A DNA stretch of 64,000 bases from Paracoccaceae bacterium (GTDB taxonomy: Bacteria > Pseudomonadota > Alphaproteobacteria > Rhodobacterales > Rhodobacteraceae), in contig JAFIEE010000001.1 in the NCBI GenBank assembly GCA_020832705.1, positions 1 through 64,000 on the forward strand, read 5' to 3'. The first letter of the stretch is position 1; every line of letters starts with the position of its first letter. Positions 34,791 to 44,771 of the stretch are shown here, piece by piece. The translations under genes and the position numbers were made by a program. The notes under the pieces were generated by a model that saw only the letters and a program-made list of their open reading frames with translations, did no database searches and was not told the origin of the DNA.

Positions 34791-35294
34791 TCAGGGTTCC
34801 AGTTCGATCGTGGCCCAGGTTTCGAAGCAATGCCCCTGCGCCAGCGCGGTCACGCCGATGGTGGCCCGGCCGCCAAGCCCGCGCTCGGGGCCGAACACCT
34901 CGACCAGCAGGTCGCTCAGCCCCGAGGAAACCTTGTGAACCTCGGTGAAGCCGGGGGTGCAGACCACGAAATTGAGCGTGCGCACGATGCTGCGCACCTG
35001 GTCCAGACTGCCCACGGCCTGACGGATGCCACCAAGCAGGTTCTGCCCGCAGACACGCGCCGCGGCATAGCCTTCGGCGGTGCCAAGGGTGTCGCCCAGC
35101 CGCCCGCCCATGACCGTGCCATCCGGTTTCTGCCCCACATGGCCGGACAGGAACAGCAGATTGCCCATGCGGTGAAAGGGCTTCATGGTCCCGTAATCGG
35201 CGCCGTAGTAGCCGGTGGTATCGAAGTCGGGGATATCCAGCCCCATGGCGATGGCCATCTGTTCCGGGGCCATCTGTTGCGGCGGTCGGGTCAT
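34791..35294 (-). CDS. RidA/YjgF family protein
   Basis: NLLFLSGHVGQKPDGTVMGGRLGDT...FTEVHKVSSGLSDLL; 167 aa. Confidence 0.85.
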   Translation of the reverse strand: MTRPPQQMAPEQMAIAMGLDIPDFDTTGYYGADYGTMKPFHRMGNLLFLSGHVGQKPDGTVMGGRLGDTLGTAEGYAAARVCGQNLLGGIRQAVGSLDQVRSIVRTLNFVVCTPGFTEVHKVSSGLSDLLVEVFGPERGLGGRATIGVTALAQGHCFETWATIELEP

Positions 35295-35295
35295 C

Positions 35296-36156
35296 TCAGC
35301 CCTCCTCGAAGCCATAGAGCGTGGCGGGGTTGTCCACGAGGATCTGTTGCATCCGGGCTTCGGACCCGCACCATGCGGCGAACAGGTCCACCAGCAGCGC
35401 GTCGTCGGGCGGATCGCCGGGTTTCGACGGGTGCGGCCAGTTGGTCGCCCAGACGCAGCGTTCAGGGAAGCGGTCGATCAGGGTGCGCGCCAGCTTCGCC
35501 ACATCGGCATAATCCGGCAGCCCGGTTTTCGAGGTCTCGTAGACCCCGGATGTCTTGACCCAGACCTTGCCGGAATCGAGCATCCGGCACAGCGCGCGGA
35601 ACCCGGGGTGATCCGTGTCCACGGGTTCCAGGAACTTGCCGTTGTGGTCGATCACAACCGGGCAGGGCAGCGCCATGATCTCGGCCTCGCGGTCGTGCAG
35701 GAAGCGGCCGTCCATCTGCAACTGGATGTGCCAGCCGAAGGGCGCGATCCGCGCCGCCAGCGGTGCAAGCTTTTCCCATCCCAGCACGCCGCCCGGCAGC
35801 ATGAAGAAGCGCAATCCGCGCGCGCCCGCGCCGGTCAGGCGCTGCAGCTCGGCGTCGTCGGCGGTGTCATCGACCACCACCACCGCGCGGCCGTCCTGGC
35901 CCAGACGCTCCAGCGCCATCAGGGTGCAGCGGTTGTCGGTGCCATAGGCCGACGGCTGCACCACCACCGCCCGCGTCAGGCCAAGGGTCGCGCGCAGGGC
36001 CATGTAGGCATCGATCGATCCCCCCGGCACCGGCTTGAACGGCGAATCTGGCGGCGCGGGATACAGGGCCGGGTCGCCATAGATGTGCATGTGACAGTCG
36101 CACGCACCTGCGGGCAGGCGGGTGCGCGGCGGGTTTGCGGGCAGAAGGCCGGTCAT
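35296..36156 (-). CDS. TIM-barrel amidohydrolase (LigI/PDC-hydrolase-like)
   Basis: DCHMHIYGDPALYP N-terminal metal motif, VIDHNGKF, WATNWPHPSKP; 286 aa. Confidence 0.88.
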   Translation of the reverse strand: MTGLLPANPPRTRLPAGACDCHMHIYGDPALYPAPPDSPFKPVPGGSIDAYMALRATLGLTRAVVVQPSAYGTDNRCTLMALERLGQDGRAVVVVDDTADDAELQRLTGAGARGLRFFMLPGGVLGWEKLAPLAARIAPFGWHIQLQMDGRFLHDREAEIMALPCPVVIDHNGKFLEPVDTDHPGFRALCRMLDSGKVWVKTSGVYETSKTGLPDYADVAKLARTLIDRFPERCVWATNWPHPSKPGDPPDDALLVDLFAAWCGSEARMQQILVDNPATLYGFEEG

Positions 36157-37151
36157 GCGGGTCTCCTCAGGCGGTCCAGCCGCCGGGCCATGTGGCCGTT
36201 CACGGCCAGTTCGGGCAGTTTTCCGTCGATGAGGTCGCGGATCTGGCGCACGGTCTCGAAGGCCTGATGATCGGTCGCCGCGCGGGTCAGCCCGGCGACA
36301 TGCGGCACCGCGATCACGTTCGGCAGGGCCGCCAGCCGTGGGTGCGGCTGCTCGTCGTGTCCCATGCCGACATCCAGCCCCGCCCCGGCGATGCCCCCGG
36401 TTGTCAGCGCCTCTTCCAGTGCATCCTCGTCCACGACGATCCCGCGCGCGACGTTGACGAAATACGCATCCGGCCGCATCCGGGCAAACGCGTCGCGGTT
36501 CATCATGCGTTCGGTTTCGGGTGTGGCATAGGCCGCGCAAACCACGAAATCGCAGCCCAGGACGGTGTCAAGATCGGCCTGCGTCACGCAGCCATTGACA
36601 AGGCGCTTGTAGGGATCGAAGGCCAGCACCTTCATGCGCGCGGCAATCGCCAGATCGGCAATGCGGCTGCCGATGGCGCCAAAGCCGATGATCCCCATGC
36701 TGGACCCCGCAAGCTGCCGACCCAGAACCATCGGCTGGTCGGCGATGCCTTGCTTGTATAGCCGGTCGCAGATGGCGAACCGCCGTCCCAGCGCGATCAC
36801 CAGCCCCAGCGCCGTTTCGGCGACCGCGTCGCCGTAGCCCGCACTGCAGCGCACCACCAGCGTCCCCGCGTCCGAGGCGGCGGCGACGTCGATGTTGCGG
36901 ATATCGACCGCGCAGCGCATGTAGACCGCAAGTTCGGGCAGGGCCGCGAAAACCTCGGGCGTGCCCGGCGCCAGACGGTCGGACAGGATGATATCCACAT
37001 CCTGCGCCGCCGCGATCAGGTCCCTGCCCCGCAGCGGCGTGTCGGTCCCGTTCAGGCGCACCTCGGCAAGGCCGCGCAACGCCTCCACCGCCTCCAGGCT
37101 GTAGAAGTTCTGGAGCAGGTCGTTGTTGTGGGTGATCAGTATCTTGACCAA
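36153..37151 (-). CDS. D-2-hydroxyacid dehydrogenase family protein
   Basis: GIIGFGAIGSRIADLAIAARMKVLAFDP Rossmann motif, NVARGIVVDEDAL; TTG start after AGGAGG proposed. Confidence 0.9.
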   Translation of the reverse strand: MVKILITHNNDLLQNFYSLEAVEALRGLAEVRLNGTDTPLRGRDLIAAAQDVDIILSDRLAPGTPEVFAALPELAVYMRCAVDIRNIDVAAASDAGTLVVRCSAGYGDAVAETALGLVIALGRRFAICDRLYKQGIADQPMVLGRQLAGSSMGIIGFGAIGSRIADLAIAARMKVLAFDPYKRLVNGCVTQADLDTVLGCDFVVCAAYATPETERMMNRDAFARMRPDAYFVNVARGIVVDEDALEEALTTGGIAGAGLDVGMGHDEQPHPRLAALPNVIAVPHVAGLTRAATDHQAFETVRQIRDLIDGKLPELAVNGHMARRLDRLRRPA

Positions 37152-37152
37152 T

Positions 37153-38094
37153 TCAAGCCTCCTGTCGGTGGGCATTGCGGCCCAGATACATCAGGTTCAG
37201 CGCGGTCACCGCCACATGCCCGGCCAGACATGCGGTCATGCCGCCGACATCATGCGGGGGGCTGACGGTGTTGATGTCCACCGCGACGATGGGCAGCCCC
37301 GCAAGCGCGTTCAGGAAATCCAGGCCCGTGGCCGCGTCGGGGCCGCCCCAGGTCGGCGTGGCGACGCCCGGCGCCGCCGAAGGGTCGAAGAAATCCATGT
37401 CGAAGCACAGATAGAGGGGCCGCCCTTCGGTTCTGGCGCGGACCTCGTCCACCACGTCATCCACGCCGCGCCTGCGCAGCTCCGCCCCCGAGATCAGGTT
37501 GTAGCCAAGCGCGCGGGTGTGGTCATAGGCGCCGGGCGCCATCAGCGTGCCGCGCGCGCCGATGTGGAAGGAGCGCGCCACGTCGATGATGCCTTCCTCG
37601 GCCGCGCGGGTGAAGGTGGTCGAGGTGTTGTAGCCCTCGCCTTCATAGGCATCGGTGTGGGCGTCGATATGCAGCACCGCAAGGTCCGGGTAATGGCGGT
37701 GCAGGGCGCGCAGTTGCGGCAACGTCACCAGCCCGTCGCCGCCAAAGGTCACCGGATAGCCCCCCTGCGCGACAGCCATGTCCAGCGCTGACTCGATCGC
37801 CGCAAGCGCGGGCCCGGTCTGCCCCGAGACCACCGCCACATCCCCCAGATCGACCACGTCCATCGCGGCAAGGATGTCGCGGTCGCCCAGTTCCGGCAGC
37901 ACCGGGCGCACCAGCCCGGACTGTTCGCGGATCGCCCGTGGCCCCTGACGCGCGCCGATACGCGTGGGATGCGTGCCACAATCGAAGGGAATTCCCAGAA
38001 TGACCCCCTGACCGGGCGTGATGGCCGTGGCGGCGGGCACGCTCATGAAGGTGCCTGCAGGCACAAGCAGGTCATCGGGAAAGGCTGTCATCAC
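37153..38094 (-). CDS. Ureohydrolase (agmatinase/guanidinobutyrase-like)
   Basis: GGDGLVTLP, HIDAHTDAYEGEGYN, CFDMDFFDPSAAPGVATP metal-binding motifs. Confidence 0.92.
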   Translation of the reverse strand: MMTAFPDDLLVPAGTFMSVPAATAITPGQGVILGIPFDCGTHPTRIGARQGPRAIREQSGLVRPVLPELGDRDILAAMDVVDLGDVAVVSGQTGPALAAIESALDMAVAQGGYPVTFGGDGLVTLPQLRALHRHYPDLAVLHIDAHTDAYEGEGYNTSTTFTRAAEEGIIDVARSFHIGARGTLMAPGAYDHTRALGYNLISGAELRRRGVDDVVDEVRARTEGRPLYLCFDMDFFDPSAAPGVATPTWGGPDAATGLDFLNALAGLPIVAVDINTVSPPHDVGGMTACLAGHVAVTALNLMYLGRNAHRQEA

Positions 38095-38106
38095 TGTGCT
38101 CCGCGA

Positions 38107-38826
38107 TTATACGTCATGGCCAAGATAGAGGTCGCGCAAGAGGTCATCGCCGATTTCGGACCCGGGGCTGGTATGGACCACACGGCCCAGCCGCAGGACG
38201 GTGACCATGTCCGACAGCCGGATCGCCTCGACCGCGTTCTGCTCGACCAGCAGGATCGTGGTGCCAAGGCGCCGGATCTCGAGGATCCGCTCCAGGATCA
38301 GTTCGACCATCTGCGGCGCCAGCCCCATGGTGGGTTCGTCCATCAGCAGCAGTCGCGGCCGCGACATCAGCGCGCGCCCGATGGCCAGCATCTGCTGCTC
38401 GCCCCCCGAAAGCGTTCCGGCAAGCTGCTTGCGCCGTTGCTCCAGGATCGGGAAAAGGGTGGTGATCGCCTCGAGATCCTCGGGCACCGAGGCGTCTCCG
38501 GGGCGCAGATACGCGCCCAGTTGCAGGTTTTCCAGCACTGTCATGCGCGGGAACACACGCCGCCCTTCCGGCACCTGCGCCAGCCCCATGGCAACCCGGG
38601 TTTCCGCGGCGACCCCGGCCAGATCGCGGCCGTCGAACCGGATCGAGCCCGCGGCCGGGGCCAGCAGCCCCGAGATCGCGCGCAAGGAGGTGGTCTTGCC
38701 CGCGCCATTGCTGCCGATCAGACTGACGATACTGCCCGGCGCCACCGAAAGGCTGACGTCCTCGACCGCGTTGATGACGCCGTAACGCACCGCCAGCCCG
38801 CCGACTTCCAGAAGCGGTGTGCTCAT
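38107..38826 (-). CDS. livF: Branched-chain-amino-acid-type ABC transporter ATPase LivF
   Basis: GSNGAGKTT, LSGGEQQMLAIGRALMSRPRLLLMDEPTMGLAP. Confidence 0.92.
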   Translation of the reverse strand: MSTPLLEVGGLAVRYGVINAVEDVSLSVAPGSIVSLIGSNGAGKTTSLRAISGLLAPAAGSIRFDGRDLAGVAAETRVAMGLAQVPEGRRVFPRMTVLENLQLGAYLRPGDASVPEDLEAITTLFPILEQRRKQLAGTLSGGEQQMLAIGRALMSRPRLLLMDEPTMGLAPQMVELILERILEIRRLGTTILLVEQNAVEAIRLSDMVTVLRLGRVVHTSPGSEIGDDLLRDLYLGHDV

Positions 38827-39587
38827 GCTGCCTGCCCCAGATACGCGGATTGCACCAGCGGATTGGAAAACACCTCCTTCGGGGTGCCGTCCGCCAGCAG
38901 GGCGCCATGGTGCAGCACGCTCAACCGGTCGCACAGTGTGCGCATGATCTGCATGTCATGCTCGATGATCAGCACGGTGATTCCCCGGTCGCGGATGGCG
39001 CGGATGATATCGGCCAGTTCATCCTTCTCGGCGGCGTTCATGCCCGCAAGCGGTTCGTCCAGCAGCAGCAGCCGCGGCTGCAGCATCAGGGCGCGGGCGA
39101 TTTCCAGGCGACGCTGGTGGCCATAGGACAGCCCGGTCGCCATCTGCTCGTCGCGGCCCCGCAGCCCGACGAAATGCAGCGCCTCCAGCGCCCGGGCCCG
39201 CTGGCTTTCCTCTTCTTCGCGTGCCGCACGCGACCGCCGCAGAAGCGCTGCGAAACTGGCCCGGAAATGCCGGTGCGCGCCAACCAGCGTGTTTTCCAGC
39301 ACCGTCATCCCGGCGAAATTGCGGATGTTCTGGAAGGTGCGTGCAATCCCCGCGTCGGCGATTTCCCACGTGGGGCGGCCATGCAGGGGGCGGTCCGCCA
39401 GTTGCATGCTGCCCGCGCTTGTCGGCACCAGCCCGGTCAGCGCGTTGACCATGGTGGACTTGCCCGCCCCGTTCGGACCGATCAGCCCGTGGATGGCTCC
39501 GTCGGCGACCTGCAGGTCCACCGCTTTCAGCGCGAACAGCCCGCCGAATTCCACCGTCAGGCCCCGTGTTTCCAGAAGCACGCTCAT
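38823..39587 (-). CDS. livG: Branched-chain-amino-acid-type ABC transporter ATPase LivG
   Basis: GPNGAGKSTMVNALTGLV, GIARTFQNIRNFAGMTVLEN, LLLLDEPLAGMN. Confidence 0.92.
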   Translation of the reverse strand: MSVLLETRGLTVEFGGLFALKAVDLQVADGAIHGLIGPNGAGKSTMVNALTGLVPTSAGSMQLADRPLHGRPTWEIADAGIARTFQNIRNFAGMTVLENTLVGAHRHFRASFAALLRRSRAAREEEESQRARALEALHFVGLRGRDEQMATGLSYGHQRRLEIARALMLQPRLLLLDEPLAGMNAAEKDELADIIRAIRDRGITVLIIEHDMQIMRTLCDRLSVLHHGALLADGTPKEVFSNPLVQSAYLGQAA

Positions 39588-41572
39588 TTCGACATCATCA
39601 GGCTGACGCGCGCCCGCGCCGCCAGCCCCTGCGGGCGGTAGATCATCAGCAGCACCAGCACCAGACCCAGCGCGGCGTAGCGCAGTTCCGGATGGGCCTG
39701 GATCAGCGGCATGCCCTGCGCCACCTGCAGGAAGACGATCCAGAACAACGCCCCCAGGAACGGCCCGATAAAGGTTCCCAGCCCGCCCATGACGATCAGC
39801 ATCAGGATCAGGATGTTTTCGAACAGCGAGAAGCTCAGCGGGCTGATATATTGCTGGGAATGCGCGAAGAACACGCCGACCAGCCCGCCGATGAACCCTC
39901 CGGTGGCATAGGAAAGCAGCTTGTAACGGGCGGTCGGCACGCCCATCGCCTCGGCCGCGACCTCGTTCTCGCGGATCGCGACCCAGGCGCGGCCCACATA
40001 GGACCGCACCAGCCGCGCAATGCCGAACACCACCAGAATGCTCAGCGCCAGACCCAGAAGATACAGGTATTTCGGCGACATCAGCGGCATCCCGAACAGG
40101 CTGGGCGTGGGGATCCCGCGGATCCCCATCGGCCCGCGTGTCAGGTCGATCCAGTTGGTCGCCACGATGCGGATGATCTCGTGGAAGCCCAGGGTCATGA
40201 TCGCCAGGTAGTCGCCCCGAAGCCGCAGCGTGGGCGTTCCGATCAACGCCCCTATGAGCGCGGCCAGCGCCCCGCCCAGGAACAGGTTGGCGTAGAACAG
40301 CCACCAGATGTCCGCCGGATCGATGCCGAAGCGGCCGCGCAGGACCAGCACGAACAGGATCGAGGTGAAATAGGCCCCCACGGCAAAGAACGCGACGAAG
40401 CCCAGATCCAGCAGCCCCGTGAACCCCACGACGATGTTCAGCCCGCTGGCCAGCATCCCGTAGGTCACCACGAACACCAGGATGCGCAGCCAGTAGTCAT
40501 TGGTGATGATGAAGGCCAGCGCCACCGCGATACAGGCCAGCGCGATGTTCAGCACCGTATTGCCCTGTCCAAGCCAGCCGAAGAACCGGTCAACGGGCGC
40601 GAAAAGTCCGCGCGGCGCGACCTGCTCGCCCACCAGGCTGCCGGCCGGGGCCTCGTTCAGTTCCTTGCGGCCCAGGATTCCCTGCGGGCGAAAGGCCAGG
40701 ACCAGGATCAGGATCGCAAAGCCGACCGCATCGCGCCACGCCGCACCGTTGGGCAGGTATCCGGCGGCGAAGGTTTCGACGAATGCCAGCAGCATGCCCC
40801 CCAGCGCCGCGCCTGGGATCGATCCGATCCCGCCCAGCACCGCGGCGGTCAGCGCTTTCAGACCAGGCAGGAAGCCCATTGTCGGATGCGCAAAGCTGTA
40901 GGTCTGGGCATAGAGCACCCCGGCCAGCGCGGCAAAGGCCGACCCGATCAGGAACGCCATGGCGATCACGCGGTTGACCGGGATACCCACCAGCCGCGCC
41001 GCGGTCGGGTCCTCGGCGGTGGCGCGCATGGCCCGCCCCATGCGGGTATACTGCACGAACAGGGTCAGCCCGATCATGCTGGCGATGGCGGCGACCAGCA
41101 CGAAGATTTCCATCACCCGGATATAGATGGTGTCGAACAGCACGATCGGCGGCAGTTGCCCCAGCGCGAAGCGCGGAAAGCGCAGCTCCTCGGGGCCCCA
41201 GATGCTTTGGGCCACCGACTGCAGCAGCACCGAAACCGCAATCGCTGCGATCAGCGGCGCCAGGCGGGGCGCGTTGCGCAACGGCCTGTAGGCCAGCCGT
41301 TCGACCACAACACCGAGCCCCGCCACGATCACGACCGCCAGCGGCAGTGCGACCAGGAACGGCAGCGCGGGCATCGGCGCCTGCCAGCCGAACAGCGCAA
41401 CCGAGGGCAGCATCAGGCTGACGCAGATGAAGGCCCCGAGCATGAACAGCTCGCCAAAGGCGAAGTTCACAAGCTGGATCACCCCGTAGACCAGCGTATA
41501 GGCCACGGCGGCCAGGGCATAGATCGCGCCCAGCATGAGCGCATTCACCAGAAGCTGGCCAAAGATGTCCAT
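39584..41572 (-). CDS. Fused LivH-LivM ABC transporter permease
   Basis: 662 aa: N-half LivH (VNALMLGAIYALAAVAYTLVYGVIQLVNFAFGE), C-half LivM (LASGLNIVVGFTGLLDLGFVAFFAVGAY) in one continuous ORF. Confidence 0.92.
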   Translation of the reverse strand: MDIFGQLLVNALMLGAIYALAAVAYTLVYGVIQLVNFAFGELFMLGAFICVSLMLPSVALFGWQAPMPALPFLVALPLAVVIVAGLGVVVERLAYRPLRNAPRLAPLIAAIAVSVLLQSVAQSIWGPEELRFPRFALGQLPPIVLFDTIYIRVMEIFVLVAAIASMIGLTLFVQYTRMGRAMRATAEDPTAARLVGIPVNRVIAMAFLIGSAFAALAGVLYAQTYSFAHPTMGFLPGLKALTAAVLGGIGSIPGAALGGMLLAFVETFAAGYLPNGAAWRDAVGFAILILVLAFRPQGILGRKELNEAPAGSLVGEQVAPRGLFAPVDRFFGWLGQGNTVLNIALACIAVALAFIITNDYWLRILVFVVTYGMLASGLNIVVGFTGLLDLGFVAFFAVGAYFTSILFVLVLRGRFGIDPADIWWLFYANLFLGGALAALIGALIGTPTLRLRGDYLAIMTLGFHEIIRIVATNWIDLTRGPMGIRGIPTPSLFGMPLMSPKYLYLLGLALSILVVFGIARLVRSYVGRAWVAIRENEVAAEAMGVPTARYKLLSYATGGFIGGLVGVFFAHSQQYISPLSFSLFENILILMLIVMGGLGTFIGPFLGALFWIVFLQVAQGMPLIQAHPELRYAALGLVLVLLMIYRPQGLAARARVSLMMSK

Positions 41573-41652
41573 CTGTGTCGGGTTCCCGGGGCTTGGATTT
41601 CGGCAGACGTCGGCGCCACGCAGGGTCGCGGCGCCGACGCGGCGGGTGTGGT

Positions 41653-42765
41653 TCAGTCGGCCAGCGTGAAGGTGCCGTCCTCGACCCTGAGGAAATACAG
41701 CGCGCCGTCGCGGTCGCCCTGCGCGTCGAAGGTGGTCGGGCCGGTCACGCCGGGAAAGGCATCAATCGCGCCGAAGGCGTCATTCAGGGCCGCGCGCGTG
41801 AAATCGCCGCCTTCCTCGGCCATCCGGATCGCTTCGGCGGTCACCATCATCGCGTCATATCCCCGCGCCGAAACCGCGTGGGGGTAACCCCCTACCCGGG
41901 CGCGGTTGGCGTGTATTATGTTTGCCGGCGGGGGGGTGGCCACCGACGGGTCGAACATGCCGTAGACGATCATGCCTTCGACCGCCGGGCCGCCAAGGGT
42001 GATCAGTTCCGGGTTCAGCGACCCGTCCGTGCCGAGGATCTGTGCGCTGATGCCCAGATCGCGCGCCTGTTCGGCGATCTTCGACGCCTCGCTGTAGAAG
42101 CCGCCAATGAAGATCGCATCCGGGCGCGCCGCGCGGGCGCGTGTCATCTGGGTGCGGAAATCCCGCGCGCCCAGGAGATAGGTCGCGGTGTCGATGACCT
42201 CCATCCCGGCTGCAGTCGCGGCGGCGGAAAACGCATTGGCGACACCGATGCCATAGTCGTCCTGCTGGTGGATGACATAGACCGTGGACAGACCCAGTTC
42301 GGTCGCGGCGTATTCGCCCATCATCGCGCCCTGCACCGCATCGGTCAGGATGTTGCGGCGGAACCACGGGCTTGCGCCCGAAAGATCGGGGCTGGTCACG
42401 GCCGAGCCGACCACGGGCAGCCCGCACTGGTCATAGATCGGCACGGCGGCCAGCGCGATCGAGCTGAAGGAATACCCCAGCACCGCCGCCACACTGCTGT
42501 CCGAACAGAAGCGCTGCGCGATCAGCACGCCCTCGCGGGCTTCGCCCCGGTCATCCGCGATGACCAGATTGAAGCTTGGCCCGCCCGAGGCGGCAATCTC
42601 TTCCATCGCGAGTTCCACGCCCCGGCGCATGTTCACGCCGAAGGCTGCGAAATCGCCGCTGAGAGCGGCGGTAAAGCCGATGCTGTGGCTGTCCTGCGCC
42701 GCTGCTGGCTGCATGCAGACGAGCGTTGCCGCCACTACCGCCAGAGATGTTCTGATGCCGTTCAT
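41653..42765 (-). CDS. ABC transporter substrate-binding protein (LivJ-like)
   Basis: Signal peptide; IGFTAALSGDFAAFGVNMRRGVELAMEEI periplasmic-binding type 1 fold. Confidence 0.92.
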   Translation of the reverse strand: MNGIRTSLAVVAATLVCMQPAAAQDSHSIGFTAALSGDFAAFGVNMRRGVELAMEEIAASGGPSFNLVIADDRGEAREGVLIAQRFCSDSSVAAVLGYSFSSIALAAVPIYDQCGLPVVGSAVTSPDLSGASPWFRRNILTDAVQGAMMGEYAATELGLSTVYVIHQQDDYGIGVANAFSAAATAAGMEVIDTATYLLGARDFRTQMTRARAARPDAIFIGGFYSEASKIAEQARDLGISAQILGTDGSLNPELITLGGPAVEGMIVYGMFDPSVATPPPANIIHANRARVGGYPHAVSARGYDAMMVTAEAIRMAEEGGDFTRAALNDAFGAIDAFPGVTGPTTFDAQGDRDGALYFLRVEDGTFTLAD

Positions 42766-42970
42766 CCTTCACTCCACTGTTGCCGGACCCAAGGGGCCAC
42801 CCGTTTTGTCGGACCGTCGCCAGGCGCCTGCGAGAACGAAGCATGGGATGCTTCGCGGCACGCTCATGGCATAACTTTTCTTTATGCCAGATATCTCCTT
42901 TTTTTCTTGATTTTTCTTGGCACTTCCGAGATGCTAAGCGCGATCCAGCACATGTCAATAAGAATTATTC

Positions 42971-43879
42971 ATGCCTGTCGACTCAAGTCTTCTCATCGGC
43001 CTTCGGGCAGTCATGGAAAACGGATCGGTCACCCGTGCCGCCGCAATTCTGGGCATCACACAGCCCGCGATGAGTGCAAAACTGGCGCGTCTGGAACAGG
43101 AGCTCGGCTTCAAGCTGTTCGAACGCGACGGCGGCAACCGCCTGCGGCCGACGTCACGGGGCCTTGATTATTTCGAGGCCGCGCGTCCGACGCTGGCCAT
43201 GCTGGACCGGCTCGAGATCACGGCGGAGCGCCTGCGCACCGGGGCGACCGGAACGCTTGTGATCGCCGCGCATCCTTCGGCGTCGATCTCGCTGCTTCCC
43301 GGCGTGCTGGCGCGCTTCCGGACGCAATTGCCCAACATTGCCGTCAAGATGATCAACCGCACCTCCGAGGAAGTGCGGAGCTATTTCGAGGCAAGCATCG
43401 TTGATATCGCCGTCGCCGAATACCCGGTGGAACTGGCCAATGTGGAAAAGCGGCGCTACCGGCTGGAATGCGTGGCCATCGCCCCCGAGGGGGCGTTTGC
43501 TCTGGGCGGCGAACGGATCAACCCGTCCGCGCTGGCGGACAAGCCGTTTGTCGCCATGACCACCGCGCGCATGATCGGCCATCAGATCCGCAACGCGGTG
43601 ATCGAATCAGGCGGAACATTTGCCAAGGTGGTGGAGGCCGAATACTTCAGCACCATCTGCGCCCTTGTCGCGCAGGGACAAGGGGTTTCGATCGTCGACG
43701 CGTGGTCGGCGCAGATGTTCCGCAACCTCGGCCTGACCGTACACCGTCTGGATCCGCCGTTGCATTATGAGATCGCAGTCTTCTATCGGGCGGACCGCCC
43801 GCGCAGCGAGGCCGCGAACCTCTTCCTTGGACTGCTGGATGAGCACTTGCACAATTCACCTGCATCGCAGGCGAATTGA
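42971..43879 (+). CDS. LysR-family transcriptional regulator
   Basis: N-terminal HTH VTRAAAILGITQPAMSAKLARLEQELGFKLFERD; divergent from SBP. Confidence 0.95.
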   Translation: MPVDSSLLIGLRAVMENGSVTRAAAILGITQPAMSAKLARLEQELGFKLFERDGGNRLRPTSRGLDYFEAARPTLAMLDRLEITAERLRTGATGTLVIAAHPSASISLLPGVLARFRTQLPNIAVKMINRTSEEVRSYFEASIVDIAVAEYPVELANVEKRRYRLECVAIAPEGAFALGGERINPSALADKPFVAMTTARMIGHQIRNAVIESGGTFAKVVEAEYFSTICALVAQGQGVSIVDAWSAQMFRNLGLTVHRLDPPLHYEIAVFYRADRPRSEAANLFLGLLDEHLHNSPASQAN

Positions 43880-43920
43880 TCGTCGCGCCGCCGGGCGGCG
43901 GTCATTTTCGAAGCGTGCAG

Positions 43921-44691
43921 TCAGCGCGTCTCCAGAATTTGCCGCGCCCAAGCTGGTGGCGAATAGGAAAACTGCTCAAGTTCCCACGAAAAAATATCGG
44001 CGACAGTATCTAGTTGGGCCGCAGAAAGCTTGATAGATGCCCTCTTGGTGTAAACCCCTTTGGCACGTCCTATGTCCGTTGCGTCGAGTGGAACGCCCAA
44101 GTCATCAAAAACAATCTGTAGCTGCTCGACAAGTTCTTCAAATCGCAAAATTCTATCTACGAGAATCTCATTGGTCTTCGGGTGACAATATATGTATTGA
44201 TTAAAGGGGACTTGGCCGACCCCATTGGTCCTTCGGGCTTTTATTTTCTTGAGATCATGCAAATAATTGTCTATGTTGAGCTGCCGGTTTCTCTCCGCCC
44301 GCCACCTCAAGCCTGACAAGACAACGTCGTACGGATTTCTAACGACTGCGAACTTAAAATAGGATTCAAACTCCTCGGGCAGCCGGTTCTTTATGCGCCA
44401 CGCCGGCATATGGTGAAAAAAATTTCTACTCTTGTGGCTTATTGACGATTTAAGCAGCTTCATATACTCAAGGCGAACATTGAACCGTAGGCTTTCGACA
44501 ATATCTGGAATTGGATTGAACATTCCCCGATAGTTTCTTGGCTCATGCCCATCTTCACGAACCACGAAAGGTGTTAAGATATCGTCAGGTCCGCAAGCTT
44601 TTGAAAGCAGTGTTTCTACACTTGTTCCGGCAGTTTTTGCTGTCTTCACGAAAATGAAGCGGTGCTTGTGAGAGACTATCATCGTACCCAT
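43921..44691 (-). CDS. Sulfotransferase-family protein
   Basis: FIFVKTAKTAGTSVETLLSK (5'-PSB-like), FAVVRNPYDVVLSGL (3'-PB-like); clearly AT-richer than neighbours. Confidence 0.85.
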   Translation of the reverse strand: MGTMIVSHKHRFIFVKTAKTAGTSVETLLSKACGPDDILTPFVVREDGHEPRNYRGMFNPIPDIVESLRFNVRLEYMKLLKSSISHKSRNFFHHMPAWRIKNRLPEEFESYFKFAVVRNPYDVVLSGLRWRAERNRQLNIDNYLHDLKKIKARRTNGVGQVPFNQYIYCHPKTNEILVDRILRFEELVEQLQIVFDDLGVPLDATDIGRAKGVYTKRASIKLSAAQLDTVADIFSWELEQFSYSPPAWARQILETR

Positions 44692-44771
44692 TCTTTGTTG
44701 AGGCAAGATTTTCCAAGTTATCAGCGGTTCAGTGGGACGCAAGCATGAATGCTGCAGTCGATCAAGACTTG

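Noticed and set aside
39566-41887. 773-aa plus-strand ORF
   Set aside because: Antisense to the livHM fusion; composition (H/Q/R/D rich, no domain) is typical of GC-rich antisense open frames.
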